Notes: generated by a model from the letters alone, not told the origin. A stretch of DNA of 64,000 nucleotides from Gemmatimonadota bacterium (GCA_040388535.1 JAZKBR010000002.1:314630-378629); one strand, 5' to 3'. Shown: positions 8,023-18,215, counted from the stretch's first letter. A program made the numbers and translations.

Positions 8023-10050
8023 CTATTGTCTTGGCGAGTACTTCTCGTACCAGGCCAGCATGTAGAGCTGGGTGCGGATTGCATTCGAGGGCTTCGAGGC
8101 CGTGCCGTGGTATTCGCCGGCAAAGCGCAGCATTACCGTCGGCACCCCGCGAAGCTTGAGCGCGGAATAGTACTCCTCGGTCTGGGCGATCGGGGTGCGC
8201 AGATCGAGTTCCCCCGTCATCAGCAGGGTCGGCGTCTTCACGTTGCCCACGTACATCAGCGGTGACGTCTTGAGATACGGCAGCGGGTCTTCCCAGAACG
8301 GCTTGTCAAAGAAGTGATTTCCGAACATCGGGACATCGGTCTGGCCGGCAAAGGAGAGCCAGTTGATGACCGGGCAGCGCACCGCCGCTGCCGCGAAGCG
8401 CGTGGTGTGGCCAATGGTCCAGCTCGAAAGCACCCCGCCACCACTGCAGCCGCCGACGAACATCCGCGTGGTATCAACCCATCCCCGCTTGATCACTTCA
8501 TCGACCCCGGCCATCAGGTCGTCGTAGTCAACACTCGGATACGCCTTCGCGATGGCGTTCCCGAACGTGGTGCCGTAGCCGGTGGAGCCGCGTGGATTGG
8601 TGTAGAGCACCAGGTAGCCCTTGGCCGCGAAATGCTGGAACGAGGGATTGAACCCGACGTTGTACATCGAATGCGGGCCGCCGTGAATCTCCAGAATCAA
8701 CGGGTAGTGTTGCGACGGGTTGAACCCCGGCGGCTTCACCAGCCATCCCTGCACCAGCTGATCGCCACTGTGATATTCGACTTCCTCGACCTCGCCGAGG
8801 CGCATTCCAGCGAGGAGATCGTCGTTGAGGTGCGTGAGCGGCTGGAAGTCCCACGCCTTCTTGAGGGAGAAGCGCACTAGTTCCTGTGGTTGCTGCGGCG
8901 CACTTCGTGTTGCGATCCCGAAGCCGCCCTTGTTCGAGATTCCGCTCAGGTTCACGAAGTGCTGGCCATTGCTCGCGGCCTTGACGCCACCGCCAGCCAG
9001 CGCCACGGAGTAGACGTTCGAGGTGCCGTGATCACTCGCCGAAAACCAGAGCAGCTGACTATCGCCACTCCAGGAGGTGTTGATCGGGTCGCGGTCGAAT
9101 CCCGTGGTGACGGCACGCGCACCGCTGCCATCGGGGTGGATCACCCAGAGATCCTCCGCCTGATAGCTGTTGCTGCTCTTCGAGATGCCGCCATAGGCGA
9201 TCCACTTGCCATCGGGCGAGACCACCGGGGCGTGCCAGTAACCCGGCGCGCCAGTGAGCTTGCGTATGGCGCCGCTCGCTACGTCGACGGTGTAGAGATT
9301 CGCCACCGTGAAATGGCGATCGGCATCGCTGTCGTCATCGCCATCGAAGACGATAGTGCGGCCGTCAGGAAGCCAATCGATCCCGGCAGGCGCGGGAATT
9401 CCATCGAACTTCGAGCCGACATCCCAGCTGCCGCGCGTCAGCTGGCGAGGCGTTCCGCCGTCGGCGCTCACCACGAAGAGTTGCTGATGGCCGTTGCCGT
9501 AATAGCCGATGCCGTCACCGCGGAAGTGATAGCGATCGACCATTCGCGGCGCATCGGTCCACTTCCCACCGGCAGGCGCCGATGGGAGTGCCACACTCCA
9601 CGCCATCGGCTCGTCGACGAACATCGTGAAGGCGAGCTGCTTGCCGTCGGGCGACCAGCGGAAGTCCTTGGGTGAGTTGAGTCCGCGCGTGACCTGGATC
9701 TTGAGTCCTTCGGCGTCCATGTAGCGGATCCAGAGCTGGGTCTTTCCCTCGGCATCGGCGAGGTAAGCGATCCGACTGCCATCGGGCGACCAGCGTGCGC
9801 CACCACCCTCCAGCAGTTCGCGCGGACGACCGCCGTCGGCATCCATCAGCCAGAGCATCGACGCGCGCCGATCCTTCATCTGGTCGATCCAGAGCCTGGA
9901 AAAGACGATGCGCTGACCGTCAGGCGAGATCTGCGCCCCGGCCACGCCCTCGACTTCCATGAACTTCCGGTCGGTGAAGACTGAATCCTGCGCAGTCAGC
10001 GGAGCTGCCAACAGCACGATCCCAATAGCAACCCTAGGCAGAATTCGCAT
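8023..10050 (-). CDS. secreted S9-family prolyl oligopeptidase / acylaminoacyl-peptidase-like enzyme
   Basis: A 675-residue exported serine peptidase. Signal peptide MRILPRVAIGIVLLAAPLTAQ; N-terminal WD40-like (PD40/TolB-type) propeller with repeated SPDGxxIxY/F segments (about residues 30-400); C-terminal alpha/beta-hydrolase domain with catalytic Ser in GGCSGGG (near 530), Asp in TGELDLRTP (near 614) and His in GEYHGTAS (near 646). Family members cleave short oligopeptides or remove N-terminal residues. ATG at 10050 overlaps the uridine kinase stop by one base (TGATG); a GTG one codon earlier is less likely. It is the last gene of a minus-strand run and converges with the propeller pair. 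Confidence 0.92.
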   Translation of the reverse strand: MRILPRVAIGIVLLAAPLTAQDSVFTDRKFMEVEGVAGAQISPDGQRIVFSRLWIDQMKDRRASMLWLMDADGGRPRELLEGGGARWSPDGSRIAYLADAEGKTQLWIRYMDAEGLKIQVTRGLNSPKDFRWSPDGKQLAFTMFVDEPMAWSVALPSAPAGGKWTDAPRMVDRYHFRGDGIGYYGNGHQQLFVVSADGGTPRQLTRGSWDVGSKFDGIPAPAGIDWLPDGRTIVFDGDDDSDADRHFTVANLYTVDVASGAIRKLTGAPGYWHAPVVSPDGKWIAYGGISKSSNSYQAEDLWVIHPDGSGARAVTTGFDRDPINTSWSGDSQLLWFSASDHGTSNVYSVALAGGGVKAASNGQHFVNLSGISNKGGFGIATRSAPQQPQELVRFSLKKAWDFQPLTHLNDDLLAGMRLGEVEEVEYHSGDQLVQGWLVKPPGFNPSQHYPLILEIHGGPHSMYNVGFNPSFQHFAAKGYLVLYTNPRGSTGYGTTFGNAIAKAYPSVDYDDLMAGVDEVIKRGWVDTTRMFVGGCSGGGVLSSWTIGHTTRFAAAAVRCPVINWLSFAGQTDVPMFGNHFFDKPFWEDPLPYLKTSPLMYVGNVKTPTLLMTGELDLRTPIAQTEEYYSALKLRGVPTVMLRFAGEYHGTASKPSNAIRTQLYMLAWYEKYSPRQ

Positions 10051-10706
10051 CACGACGCTCCTTCGTCAGCACGGCGACGCTGCAGCTCCAGCCGGACCCG
10101 TGCAATGATCATCTCGACGCCGATACGATTGTGCCCTCCCTCGGGCAGGATCACGTCGGCGTACCGCTTGGAAGGCTCCACGAATTCCAGGTGCATCGGG
10201 CGGACCGAGCCGAGGTACTGGCGGATGACGTCGGTCATGGAGCGGCCCCGGTCTTCCACGTCGCGGAGCAGGCGGCGGATGAAGCGGACATCGTCGGCGA
10301 CATCGACATAGACCTTGATGTCGCAGAGTTCGCGCAGTCGTTTGTCGGTAAAGAGGAGAATGCCATCGACGATGACGATGTCACGCGGTTCCACCACGAC
10401 CGTGGCCGCAGCGCGAGTATGGGCGGCATAGTCGTATGTCGGCTTCTCGATCGCGATGCCATCAGCCAGCAATTGCAGATGCTCGGCCAGAAGGTCGTTG
10501 TCGAGTGCGTCGGGATGATCGAAGTTGACCTGCTTCCGCTCCTCGAGCGTCAGATGCGCGAGGTCGTTGTAGTAGGCGTCCTGATCAACGAAGGCCGCGT
10601 CGAGTCCGGTCGATTCATGGATCGCGCGCGCGACGGTCGTCTTGCCGGAGCCGGAACCCCCGACCACACCGATGATCAGTGGCCGGGGACGGGTAGTGCT
10701 GGTCAC
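10050..10706 (-). CDS. udk: uridine kinase
   Basis: A 218-residue P-loop kinase that phosphorylates uridine or cytidine with ATP or GTP in pyrimidine salvage (cytoplasm). Walker A is GVVGGSGSGKTTVARAI (about 13-29). The family features DAYYNDLAHLTLEERKQVNFDHPDA, split here as DAYYNDL then NFDHPDALD, and the later lid region DVRFIRRLLRDVEDRGRS are all present, and the length is normal. The start is GTG 10706, with AGGAG about ten bases upstream. It overlaps the S9 peptidase start and lies 31 bases after the beta-helix gene in the same direction, so all four minus-strand genes from 13577 down may be one transcript. The other members are exported, so the link may be transcriptional only. Confidence 0.93.
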   Translation of the reverse strand: MTSTTRPRPLIIGVVGGSGSGKTTVARAIHESTGLDAAFVDQDAYYNDLAHLTLEERKQVNFDHPDALDNDLLAEHLQLLADGIAIEKPTYDYAAHTRAAATVVVEPRDIVIVDGILLFTDKRLRELCDIKVYVDVADDVRFIRRLLRDVEDRGRSMTDVIRQYLGSVRPMHLEFVEPSKRYADVILPEGGHNRIGVEMIIARVRLELQRRRADEGAS

Positions 10707-10737
10707 GTGGCGGATTCTCCTGGGGGGAACACGAAAA

Positions 10738-12918
10738 CTACTTCATTCGCTCGATGTCGAGGCGAAGCTCGTACCAGCCGTCGATCTGCAGGTGCACCAC
10801 CCGAATGGTGTGGGTCCCGGTGGCCGTGAACTCGGCCGCCTTCGCGTGTGATTCACCCGGCGCCCAGTCGTCGAGCAGCAGATTTCCATCGAGGTAGACT
10901 TTCACAGCGTCGTCCGAGATCGTGCGCATCGTGTACTTGCCCGGTGCGAGTGTCACGCTGGTCGTCGCCTCGGTCAGGACGTTCGCCTGTGGGATGATCT
11001 TTCGCGGCGGCCCATACCAGGTCAGGTCGAGGCGGGTCGTGTCCATCGTCGTTATTTCGGCGTCACGCAGCGCCTGGGCAATCGCAGCATCGTCGGTTCG
11101 TGGCGTCCTGACGGAATCCCAGGCCAAAAAGCGCAGATGCCAGGAGGCGGTGGGCAGGTAGCGCGACCAGCCGAAGCGTACCGCGGTGCCTGCAGCGATC
11201 TTCTCGCCGAAGGGCGATGTCGTGGCCAGGCCGCGATACTCGAGTTGCACGCGATAGTCGTTCTCGTGCCCGGCAACCGGGGTTACAACCAGCGTGTCGC
11301 CCACCTTGCCGCTGCTGGCCGAGAGTGACGCGACCCCGTCACGAGAAACCACTTGCCAACGCCCGGCCGGACCGAGGACGCGGAGCTTCTGCGGCGTAGC
11401 ATCTGATCGGCCGACGGGCCAGAGTTTCGGGCTCTTCCATTCGTAGGGACCCCACTCGTCGACGATGATGGTGTTGCGGCCGCGACGTGCGCCGGCGGGG
11501 AGTATCGCGTTGATACCGCCAGGGAGTTTCGCCACCTGGTATTCCGTCGGAATCGGCGAGGCATCGAAGTCGTCGTCGTCTTGCCAGAACGGTACCGTGC
11601 CGCTGCTGTCACCGCTGATGCGGGCCAGCGAATCGACATCACGAAAGAGGTTGCCGCTTCCCCGCAGCGCCTGCGTGTTGTCGGCGCGCAGTGCGAGGCG
11701 GACATTGTGGAACTCGTTGCCCTCGATAGCGTAACCCCGCGAGCGGGTGTCGCGGTGCTTCGGGTAACCCCAGTCGGACGGTTCGATCTTGTTCCACCAG
11801 AGATGGATCGCCGTGGTATCCTGGGTGAAGCTATTCCCGCCGACGACATTGTCCTGCCCGTGCTCGATGGCAATCGCCTCCACATTCCGTGCGAAGGCGT
11901 TCCCGATCACCACCGAGTTGTAGGAATAACCGCCCCAGAGGCCGTGCCAATTCTCTTCCACGCGGTTGTTGACGAAGGCATTGCGCGAGAAGGTCGCTTC
12001 CATCCCGTTCGTGGGAGCGTGGGAGAAGTCATTGCGATAGAAGAGATTGTCGTTCGCCCCGCCCTGCCCGCTGTCCATCGTGCTCTGACCGGCCCAGAGG
12101 AAGAGCCCGTCGCCGCCGTGGGTCACCGAATTGAACGCCACCACATTGTTCGATGTCTGCTCAAACATCAGCAGCCCGGCTGAATCCTGGCCGCGATTGA
12201 AGAAACCGTGGGAGTAGCCACGAACGTCGTAGTCGATGTGATTGTGCATCAGCGTGTCGTAGCTGGCGCGGTACATCCCGACACCGAGGCCGGAATTGTA
12301 GGAGAAATCGTTGTTCCAGACTCGCGTGCCCGTAGTACGCACCAGCATCAGTCCGTTCATCCCGCGCCGCACCGTGTTCCCCTTCACCTCGCTTGCGCTC
12401 ACATCGACGAGATAGATCGCCGCGCCATAGCGCAGCCATTCATCCTTCTCGTTGTGGTGATAGGAGAGCCAGTCGACCAGCGACTCCTTCTCGATGCCGG
12501 AGTAGAGCCGCGGCCGCCAGTTGTCGGAGAGGTCGTTGTCGAGGAGGCGAAGCCGCGTCACACCGCGAGCAATGATGCCGACCTTGTAGCCGCGCACCCG
12601 GGCACCCGTCACGGTGACATTGCGACCGCCATCGACACGAACGGCCGTGCCGGCAAATCCCTCGGGATTCTCGCGGTCGCTGCTCCCGATCAGCTCGACG
12701 CCACGCAGGTCCACAACAATGTTGCTGCCGCGCACGGTGATCGCAGCCGAATCGCCGGCCGGCGCGAGGTATCGCCCGGGGCGGATCCGCACCGAGTGGG
12801 TGATGACCATTCCCGACATGAAGGGCGTAGCTGCTGTCTGTGCGGGGAGGACCGACGGAAGTGCGAGGATGAGCAGCGCGGAGGCGAACCTCCGCGCGCT
12901 CAGAGAGAGCTGCATCAT
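10738..12918 (-). CDS. secreted right-handed beta-helix protein with C-terminal PA14-like domain
   Basis: A 726-residue exported protein starting at one of two adjacent ATGs (12918 or 12915; MMQLSLSARRFASALL), with a signal peptide ending SVLPAQ. Residues from about 50 to 440 are parallel beta-helix (NosD/CASH type): repeated Asn-rich rungs such as VRVDGGRNVTVTGARVRGY, LRLLDNDLSDN, TRVWNNDFSYNSG and NNVVAFNSVTHGGDGLFLW. The C-terminus (APGKYTMRTISDDAVKVYLD then DDWAPGESHAKAAEF) resembles a PA14 carbohydrate-binding fold. Such proteins often bind or cleave polysaccharides, but no lyase catalytic pattern is evident. Its start overlaps the stop of the upstream DsrE-like gene (ATGA). The frame is open upstream, but that part is a shadow of the neighbour. 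Confidence 0.85.
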   Translation of the reverse strand: MMQLSLSARRFASALLILALPSVLPAQTAATPFMSGMVITHSVRIRPGRYLAPAGDSAAITVRGSNIVVDLRGVELIGSSDRENPEGFAGTAVRVDGGRNVTVTGARVRGYKVGIIARGVTRLRLLDNDLSDNWRPRLYSGIEKESLVDWLSYHHNEKDEWLRYGAAIYLVDVSASEVKGNTVRRGMNGLMLVRTTGTRVWNNDFSYNSGLGVGMYRASYDTLMHNHIDYDVRGYSHGFFNRGQDSAGLLMFEQTSNNVVAFNSVTHGGDGLFLWAGQSTMDSGQGGANDNLFYRNDFSHAPTNGMEATFSRNAFVNNRVEENWHGLWGGYSYNSVVIGNAFARNVEAIAIEHGQDNVVGGNSFTQDTTAIHLWWNKIEPSDWGYPKHRDTRSRGYAIEGNEFHNVRLALRADNTQALRGSGNLFRDVDSLARISGDSSGTVPFWQDDDDFDASPIPTEYQVAKLPGGINAILPAGARRGRNTIIVDEWGPYEWKSPKLWPVGRSDATPQKLRVLGPAGRWQVVSRDGVASLSASSGKVGDTLVVTPVAGHENDYRVQLEYRGLATTSPFGEKIAAGTAVRFGWSRYLPTASWHLRFLAWDSVRTPRTDDAAIAQALRDAEITTMDTTRLDLTWYGPPRKIIPQANVLTEATTSVTLAPGKYTMRTISDDAVKVYLDGNLLLDDWAPGESHAKAAEFTATGTHTIRVVHLQIDGWYELRLDIERMK

Positions 12919-13577
12919 CCCGCGAAGATATAGTTGGCGCCGAACTCCTGCGCCCGCGCTGCCGCCATCACCCCCGACGGCACCACCATGATCCCGGGGA
13001 AGAGCCCGGCGATCCATTCCTTCTTCACCGCGGCGGCGTCCATTCCCATCTTGCCTGCGGCACCGCTGCTGTACACCGTGAGCGCCACATCGCACGCCCC
13101 GATCAGCACGCCGCCCTTGAGCAGCTCGGCGATACCGAGACCGGGGATCGGCAGGTTGGTGATGGTCGCGTAGGGGTTGGCCTTCACCGTGTTGCCCCCG
13201 GGCTTGATGTTGAACATCTCGCTGATGGGATACTTGGCCCAGATCGAGTCGTTCAGCGCGAGCGCAAGACCACCGTGTCGCAGGATCACCATCGCGACCG
13301 CGTGTTCACCCGGATAGGTCGCATCGGTCGTGTTGAGGTAGATGCGCGGCCAGATCGCCGGCATTCCTTCATTGGGTTCCGGCGCATCGAAAATCGTCTT
13401 GTGCTTGCCGGTGAGTTTGCCGAACCAGGCTTCGAGCTTCGGGTCGGCCGCCGCGACGTATGCTTCGGCGGCGGCCGTGGCGGGCATCAGGCCGGCAGCA
13501 CCAAGGCCCACCGCAGCGGCCGCAACCTGACCGAGGAAGCCGCGACGCGGCGTCCCGGGCGTGGAATCATCACTCAT
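12915..13577 (-). CDS. Tat-exported DsrE/DsrF-like family protein
   Basis: A 220-residue protein starting at ATG 13577, with AGGAGG six bases upstream on the minus strand. The N-terminus is a twin-arginine signal (TPRRGFLGQVAAAAVGLGAA), implying export of a folded protein. The mature part has the pattern of DsrE/DsrF-like small proteins: a hydrophobic strand VAMVILRHGGLALALND, GGVLIGACDVALTVYS with one conserved-position Cys, and LFPGIMVVPSGVMAAARAQE at the C-terminus. Cytoplasmic DsrE proteins handle protein-bound sulfur; a Tat-exported version is less well understood. Its stop overlaps the beta-helix gene start, indicating coupling. Family assignment is by motif resemblance only. Confidence 0.72.
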   Translation of the reverse strand: MSDDSTPGTPRRGFLGQVAAAAVGLGAAGLMPATAAAEAYVAAADPKLEAWFGKLTGKHKTIFDAPEPNEGMPAIWPRIYLNTTDATYPGEHAVAMVILRHGGLALALNDSIWAKYPISEMFNIKPGGNTVKANPYATITNLPIPGLGIAELLKGGVLIGACDVALTVYSSGAAGKMGMDAAAVKKEWIAGLFPGIMVVPSGVMAAARAQEFGANYIFAG

Positions 13578-13681
13578 GGGGAACCTCCTGGTTTCAGCTG
13601 TGGATTTGGGTACTGCGAGCTGCACCAGAAGAAGGTACTGCGAAAGCAGAAGTGCACGAGGGGGTCATGGGTCATGGTGGT

Positions 13682-13785
13682 TGTCATCCTGAGCGGAGCG
13701 ACCGAAGGTCGCGCAGTCGAGGGAGCGGAGCTCCGCCCCCTCGCTTCCCCGCAACAGCAGCGGGGCAGGCTGCTCAGGGTGACGC
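13682..13785. repeat. dispersed palindromic repeat (GTCATCCTGAGC family), copy 1
   Basis: A 104-base element with near-perfect terminal inverted repeats, GTCATCCTGAGC at the left end and GCTCAGGGTGAC at the right end (one mismatch). Internal hairpins are GCGACC-GAA-GGTCGC (13698-13712), the palindrome GCGGAGCTCCGC (13725-13736) and CCCCGC...GCGGGG (13747-13765). A related element occurs at 20623-20764. It lies downstream of gcvP and upstream of the DsrE-like gene, so it could act as a 3'-end structure for the gcv transcript. No coding sequence is visible in 13578-13801. Confidence 0.8.
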
Positions 13786-13801
13786 ACCCTCCCCCTCCTC
13801 C

Positions 13802-16636
13802 TTATTCGTACTCCGACATCGGCGGACAGGTGCAGACGAGATTCCGGTCGCCATACGCGCTGTCGATCCGGCCCACCGTGGGCCACACCTTCCGGTCTCG
13901 CAGCCCGACAACCGGAAACGCTGCCTGCTCGCGCGGGTACGGCCGGTCCCAGCTGTCGGACACCACTTGCGACAACGTGTGCGGCGCTCCCTTGAGAACG
14001 TTCCGCTCGCGGTCGGCACTGCCACTCTCGACCGCGCGAATCTCTTCCCGAATCGCCAGCATCGCGTCGATGAATCGATCCAGCTCGGCCTTCGACTCCG
14101 ATTCGGTCGGCTCGACCATCAGCGTCCCGGGGACCGGGAAGGACACTGTCGGCGGATGGAAGCCGAAATCGATGATCCGCTTGGCGATATCCTCGACCTC
14201 GATCCCGGCGCTCTGCTTGAAGCCACGGGTGTCGAGAATGCACTCGTGCGCGATGAGCCCATCGTGCCCTGAGTAGAGCAGGTCGTAGGCACCCGCCAGC
14301 CGCCGCGCGATGTAATTCGCCGAGAGGATCGCGATCCGCGTGGCGTCGGTGAGCCCTTCACCACCCATCAGCAGGTTGTAGATGAACGAGATCGGCAGGA
14401 TTGACGCACTGCCCCACGGCGCCGCCGAAATCGTTCCGGACGACTGCGCGTGGCCGAGATCGATTACCGGGTGGCTCGCGAGGAACGGCACCAGATGCTT
14501 CGCGACGCCGATGGGGCCCATCCCCGGGCCGCCGCCGCCGTGCGGAATGCAGAAGGTCTTGTGCAGGTTCAGGTGACAGACATCCGCGCCGATGTCGCCC
14601 GGTCGGCAGAGGCCGACCTGGGCGTTCATGTTGGCGCCATCCATGTAGACCTGCCCGCCGTGCCCGTGCACTGTGGCGCAGATCTCCTTGATCGAATCCT
14701 CGAACACGCCGTGCGTCGAGGGATAGGTCACCATCAGCGCCGCAAGATTCGTCGCGTGCTCTGCCGCCTTCGCCTTGAGGTCGGCGACATCGATGTTCCC
14801 CTTCGCGTCCGATGCGACCACCACCACACGCATTCCGGCCATCACTGCGCTCGCCGGATTGGTGCCGTGCGCGCTCATCGGAATCAGACAGACATCGCGA
14901 TGCAGATCGCCTCGGCCATGGTGGTAGCCACGAATCGCCATCAGGCCGGCGAACTCGCCCTGTGACCCGGCATTGGGCTGGAGCGAGACCGCGGCGAAGC
15001 CGGTGATCTCGCAGAGTTGTGCCTCGAGTCGATCGAACATCTCGGTGTAGCCGGCGGCCTGGTCGCGCGGCGCGAACGGATGAATGGCACCGAACTCGGG
15101 CCAGCTCACCGGCATCATTTCGGTGGTGGCGTTGAGCTTCATGGTGCACGAACCGAGGGGGATCATCGCGGCAGTGAGCGAGAGATCCTTCGCCTCGAGG
15201 CCGCGCATATAGCGCAGCATCTCCGTTTCGGAGCGATAACGATGGAAGACCGGGTGGGTCAGGAATTCACTGGTGCGGGCGAGTGAACCGAGTGATTCCG
15301 CGGCCGGAGTTCCGTCGAGCGTGTCGGCACTGCTGCCGAAACAGGCGAGCACGTCACCCACGTCGGCCGTCGTCGTGGTCTCATCGAGTGCGATCGAAAG
15401 CCGGGTCTGACCGATGCGCCGGAAGTTGATCTTCCGGAAGCGCGCAGCAGAGGTAACGGCAGCACACTTGTCGGCAGCCATCGTCACGGTGACGGTGTCA
15501 AAGAAATGCTCGTGATCAACGACGATGCCGGCCTTCTTGAGGCCACGCGCGAGACGCTGCGCGAGCGACTGCACCCGCGTCGCGATCTCGCGGATGCCCT
15601 CGGGGCCGTGCCATACCGCGTACATCGACGACATCACCGCGAGCAGTACCTGCGCGGTACAGACGTTACTGGTGGCCTTGTCGCGACGAATATGCTGCTC
15701 GCGCGTCTGCAGCGCCATGCGCAGTGCCGGGCGGCCATCGACATCCTTCGAGACACCGATGATGCGTCCGGGGAGGTGACGCTTGTAGGCATCCTTGGTC
15801 GCGAAAAAGGCGGCGTGCGGCCCGCCATAGCCCAGTGGCACACCGAATCGCTGCGAGTTGCCGACGGCAATGTCGGCGCCCCACTCGCCCGGCGGCGCCA
15901 GCAACGCGAGGGCAAGCAGGTCGGTCGCCACAGTAACCAGTGCACCGGCCGCGTGCGCTGCGTCACACACGGCACGCCAGTCGGGAACGTTGCCGTCGGT
16001 CGCGGGATACTGCAGCAGGCAGCCGACAGTGTTCGCTTCGAAAGCGAAAGCTGCCGGATCTCCGACCTTGATCTCGACGCCACGCGCTTCGGCGCGCGTC
16101 TTCACCACCGCAATCGTCTGCGGATGGCACGCGGCATCAATCAGGAAGATCGGCGTCCCTTCGTGCTTCACCACCGCGATGGTCATCGCCATCGCTTCCG
16201 CAGCGGCGGTGCCTTCATCGAGCAGCGACGCATTCGCGACGGGGAGCGCGGTCATGTCGCTCACCATCGTCTGGAAGTTCAGCAGTGCCTCGAGCCGCCC
16301 CTGCGCAATCTCGGCCTGATACGGCGTGTAGGCCGTGTACCAGCCGGGATTCTCGAGGATGTTGCGCTGGATCACTGGCGGCGTGAAGGTGCCGTTGTAG
16401 CCCATCCCGATATAGGAGCGGAAGACCTGGTTCTTCGCCGCGAGCGCGCGCATCGTCGCGAGCACTTCGTGCTCACCCTGGCCGGCCGGAAGCTTGAGCG
16501 GGTTGGCCATTCGGATCGACGCGGGGACGACAGCATCGATGAAGGCATTGAGAGTCGGGTAGCCGAGCGTATCGAGCATCGCCTGCACATCCGCCGACGT
16601 GGGGCCGATGTGCCGCGGTACAAACGTATTCTCCAT
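13802..16636 (-). CDS. gcvP: glycine dehydrogenase (decarboxylating), P-protein
   Basis: A 944-residue, full-length single-chain P-protein of the glycine cleavage system. It decarboxylates glycine with PLP and passes the aminomethyl group to the lipoyl arm of GcvH. It starts [41 protein letters not shown] follows near residue 85, and the PLP-lysine region [19 protein letters not shown] lies near residue 692. Both halves, which are separate GcvPA and GcvPB chains in many bacteria, are fused here as in E. coli and mitochondria. GGAGG precedes ATG 16636 by four bases. It is the last gene of the gcvT-gcvH-gcvP operon, with a hairpin in the gcvH-gcvP gap. Confidence 0.97.
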   Translation of the reverse strand: MENTFVPRHIGPTSADVQAMLDTLGYPTLNAFIDAVVPASIRMANPLKLPAGQGEHEVLATMRALAAKNQVFRSYIGMGYNGTFTPPVIQRNILENPGWYTAYTPYQAEIAQGRLEALLNFQTMVSDMTALPVANASLLDEGTAAAEAMAMTIAVVKHEGTPIFLIDAACHPQTIAVVKTRAEARGVEIKVGDPAAFAFEANTVGCLLQYPATDGNVPDWRAVCDAAHAAGALVTVATDLLALALLAPPGEWGADIAVGNSQRFGVPLGYGGPHAAFFATKDAYKRHLPGRIIGVSKDVDGRPALRMALQTREQHIRRDKATSNVCTAQVLLAVMSSMYAVWHGPEGIREIATRVQSLAQRLARGLKKAGIVVDHEHFFDTVTVTMAADKCAAVTSAARFRKINFRRIGQTRLSIALDETTTTADVGDVLACFGSSADTLDGTPAAESLGSLARTSEFLTHPVFHRYRSETEMLRYMRGLEAKDLSLTAAMIPLGSCTMKLNATTEMMPVSWPEFGAIHPFAPRDQAAGYTEMFDRLEAQLCEITGFAAVSLQPNAGSQGEFAGLMAIRGYHHGRGDLHRDVCLIPMSAHGTNPASAVMAGMRVVVVASDAKGNIDVADLKAKAAEHATNLAALMVTYPSTHGVFEDSIKEICATVHGHGGQVYMDGANMNAQVGLCRPGDIGADVCHLNLHKTFCIPHGGGGPGMGPIGVAKHLVPFLASHPVIDLGHAQSSGTISAAPWGSASILPISFIYNLLMGGEGLTDATRIAILSANYIARRLAGAYDLLYSGHDGLIAHECILDTRGFKQSAGIEVEDIAKRIIDFGFHPPTVSFPVPGTLMVEPTESESKAELDRFIDAMLAIREEIRAVESGSADRERNVLKGAPHTLSQVVSDSWDRPYPREQAAFPVVGLRDRKVWPTVGRIDSAYGDRNLVCTCPPMSEYE

Positions 16637-16650
16637 CTATCCTCCAAAGG

Positions 16651-16675
16651 CGACGAGGCCCAGTGGGCCCCGTCG
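16651..16675 (-). other. hairpin between gcvH and gcvP
   Basis: CGACG-a-GGCCC-AGT-GGGCC-c-CGTCG forms a stem of two 5-pair segments with one internal mismatch. It sits in the 57-base gap between gcvH and gcvP and lacks a T-run, so it is more likely a processing or partial-attenuation structure than a full terminator. The effect on gcvP expression is inferred only. Confidence 0.5.
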
Positions 16676-16693
16676 CATCGTTCTCAACGCAAC

Positions 16694-17068
16694 TCAGTGA
16701 TTCGCGATCAGGTCCTTGTAGCCGGCCGCGTCTCGCAGCAGGGTCAGATCCGAGGGCTTGGTGACCTCGATCTTGATCAACCATCCCGCGCCGTAGCAAT
16801 CGGCGGCGACGGTCTCGGGCGCATCGGTGAGCGTTTCGTTGACGGCGATGACCTTGCCGGTCGCCGGCGCGAAGAGTTCGCTCACGGCCTTCACCGACTC
16901 GATCACGCCGAACGCCTTCCCGGCCTCGACCGTGGAGCCAACCGCGGGGAGTTCCACGAACACGATGTCGCCAATCTGCTCGACGGCGAAGGCAGTGACG
17001 CCGACGGTGCCGTCAGTGGCCAGCCATTCGTGTTCGACGGAGTACTTGAGGTTTTCGGGGACGGACAC
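16694..17068 (-). CDS. gcvH: glycine cleavage system H-protein
   Basis: A 124-residue lipoyl-carrier protein that shuttles the aminomethyl intermediate between GcvP, GcvT and the lipoamide dehydrogenase L-protein. The hallmark segment VIESVKAVSELFAPATGKV carries the lipoylated Lys at residue 60, followed by the VNETLTDAPE loop. Length and N-terminus (NLKYSVEHEWLATDG) are canonical. It lies 14 bases downstream of gcvT and upstream of gcvP, in operon order T-H-P. No lpd gene is in the window, so L-protein must come from elsewhere. Confidence 0.97.
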   Translation of the reverse strand: MSVPENLKYSVEHEWLATDGTVGVTAFAVEQIGDIVFVELPAVGSTVEAGKAFGVIESVKAVSELFAPATGKVIAVNETLTDAPETVAADCYGAGWLIKIEVTKPSDLTLLRDAAGYKDLIANH

Positions 17069-17082
17069 GTCGATCTCCTCGC

Positions 17083-18177
17083 TCAGGTCGCGCGCTTGTA
17101 GAACGGCAGGGCCACCACTTCGGCGGCCACTCGGGTATTGCGGACTCCCACCTCGACGGCGGTGCCCACCGCGGCGTGTTCCGGCGGCAGATACGCCATC
17201 GCGATCGGGGCGCCCACAGTCGGCGATGTGGTCCCGCTGGTGACGGTGCCACAGGCGTCCGACGCGGCGGGAAGATAGACCGGATAGCCGGTCCGGGCGA
17301 TGCCTCTACCGGTCAGTTTGAGCCCGACCAATTGCTTCCCGGGATGCTCCTTCGAGGCCTCGAGCGCGCTGCGGCCCACGAAGTCGCCCGGCTTGTCGAG
17401 CTTCACGACCCGGCCGAGTCCGGCCTCGAAGGGCGTGGTCTCGCGGGTGAGTTCCTGGCCATAGAGCGGCATGCCGGCCTCGAGCCGCAGGGTGTCGCGG
17501 GCACCGAGCCCGACCGGCACCAAGCCACGATCCTTGCCAGCGGCGAGCAGCGCGTCCCACACTGTAACGCCATCGTCCCAGAGTACAAACAATTCGAAGC
17601 CGTCTTCGCCGGTGTACCCAGTGCGCGCGAGCAAGGCCGGAATACCGCACGCAGTGGTCTGCACCGAGGCGTAGTACTTGAGGGTCGAGAGGTCGAACGG
17701 GGTGAACGGCTGGAGGATTTCGGCGGCCTTCGGCCCCTGGATCGCGACCAGCGAGGTCCGCATGGTGGCGTCGTCGAGCGAGGCATCGAAGCCGACGATC
17801 CGCTCGCGCAGCGCGGCCGAGACGGTGTCCACATTGGAAGCGTTGGCGACCACGAGATAGGAGGTATCGCCGAGGCGGTAGACGATCAGGTCGTCCATGA
17901 CCGAGCCGTCTGGGGCGCAGATCATCGAATAGTGCGCCCGGCCCACCGCCAGCTTGCTCGGCGCGGTGACCAGCGCGGCATCGAGGGCGCGGTCGGCTTC
18001 GGCGCCCTTGATATAGAGCTCACCCATATGGGAGAGGTCGAAGAGGCCGGCGGCGTTGCGGACGGCGTGGTGCTCTTCGACGAGCCCGGCGTACTGCACC
18101 GGCATTTCCCAGCCGGCGAAGGGGATCATCCGGGCGCCAAGGGCGCGGTGACGGGCATCGAGGGCGGTCTGGTGCAC
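17083..18177 (-). CDS. gcvT: glycine cleavage system T-protein (aminomethyltransferase)
   Basis: A 364-residue tetrahydrofolate-dependent enzyme that releases ammonia from the H-protein-bound intermediate and forms 5,10-methylene-THF. Visible motifs include [16 protein letters not shown] near the N-terminus, [12 protein letters not shown], and the catalytic/folate region [15 protein letters not shown], with the C-terminal ITSGTTSPT-type loop seen as [16 protein letters not shown] chose GTG 18177 ([15 protein letters not shown]) because it gives the usual length. The frame is open further upstream and overlaps the divergent promoter region and neighbouring gene. Only 91 bases separate it from the divergent propeller gene, and I see no glycine-riboswitch-like sequence there. 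Confidence 0.94.
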   Translation of the reverse strand: MHQTALDARHRALGARMIPFAGWEMPVQYAGLVEEHHAVRNAAGLFDLSHMGELYIKGAEADRALDAALVTAPSKLAVGRAHYSMICAPDGSVMDDLIVYRLGDTSYLVVANASNVDTVSAALRERIVGFDASLDDATMRTSLVAIQGPKAAEILQPFTPFDLSTLKYYASVQTTACGIPALLARTGYTGEDGFELFVLWDDGVTVWDALLAAGKDRGLVPVGLGARDTLRLEAGMPLYGQELTRETTPFEAGLGRVVKLDKPGDFVGRSALEASKEHPGKQLVGLKLTGRGIARTGYPVYLPAASDACGTVTSGTTSPTVGAPIAMAYLPPEHAAVGTAVEVGVRNTRVAAEVVALPFYKRAT

Positions 18178-18215
18178 GGGCGCCGATCCAGTTCGGGGAG
18201 ATGAATTCGGGCGAA

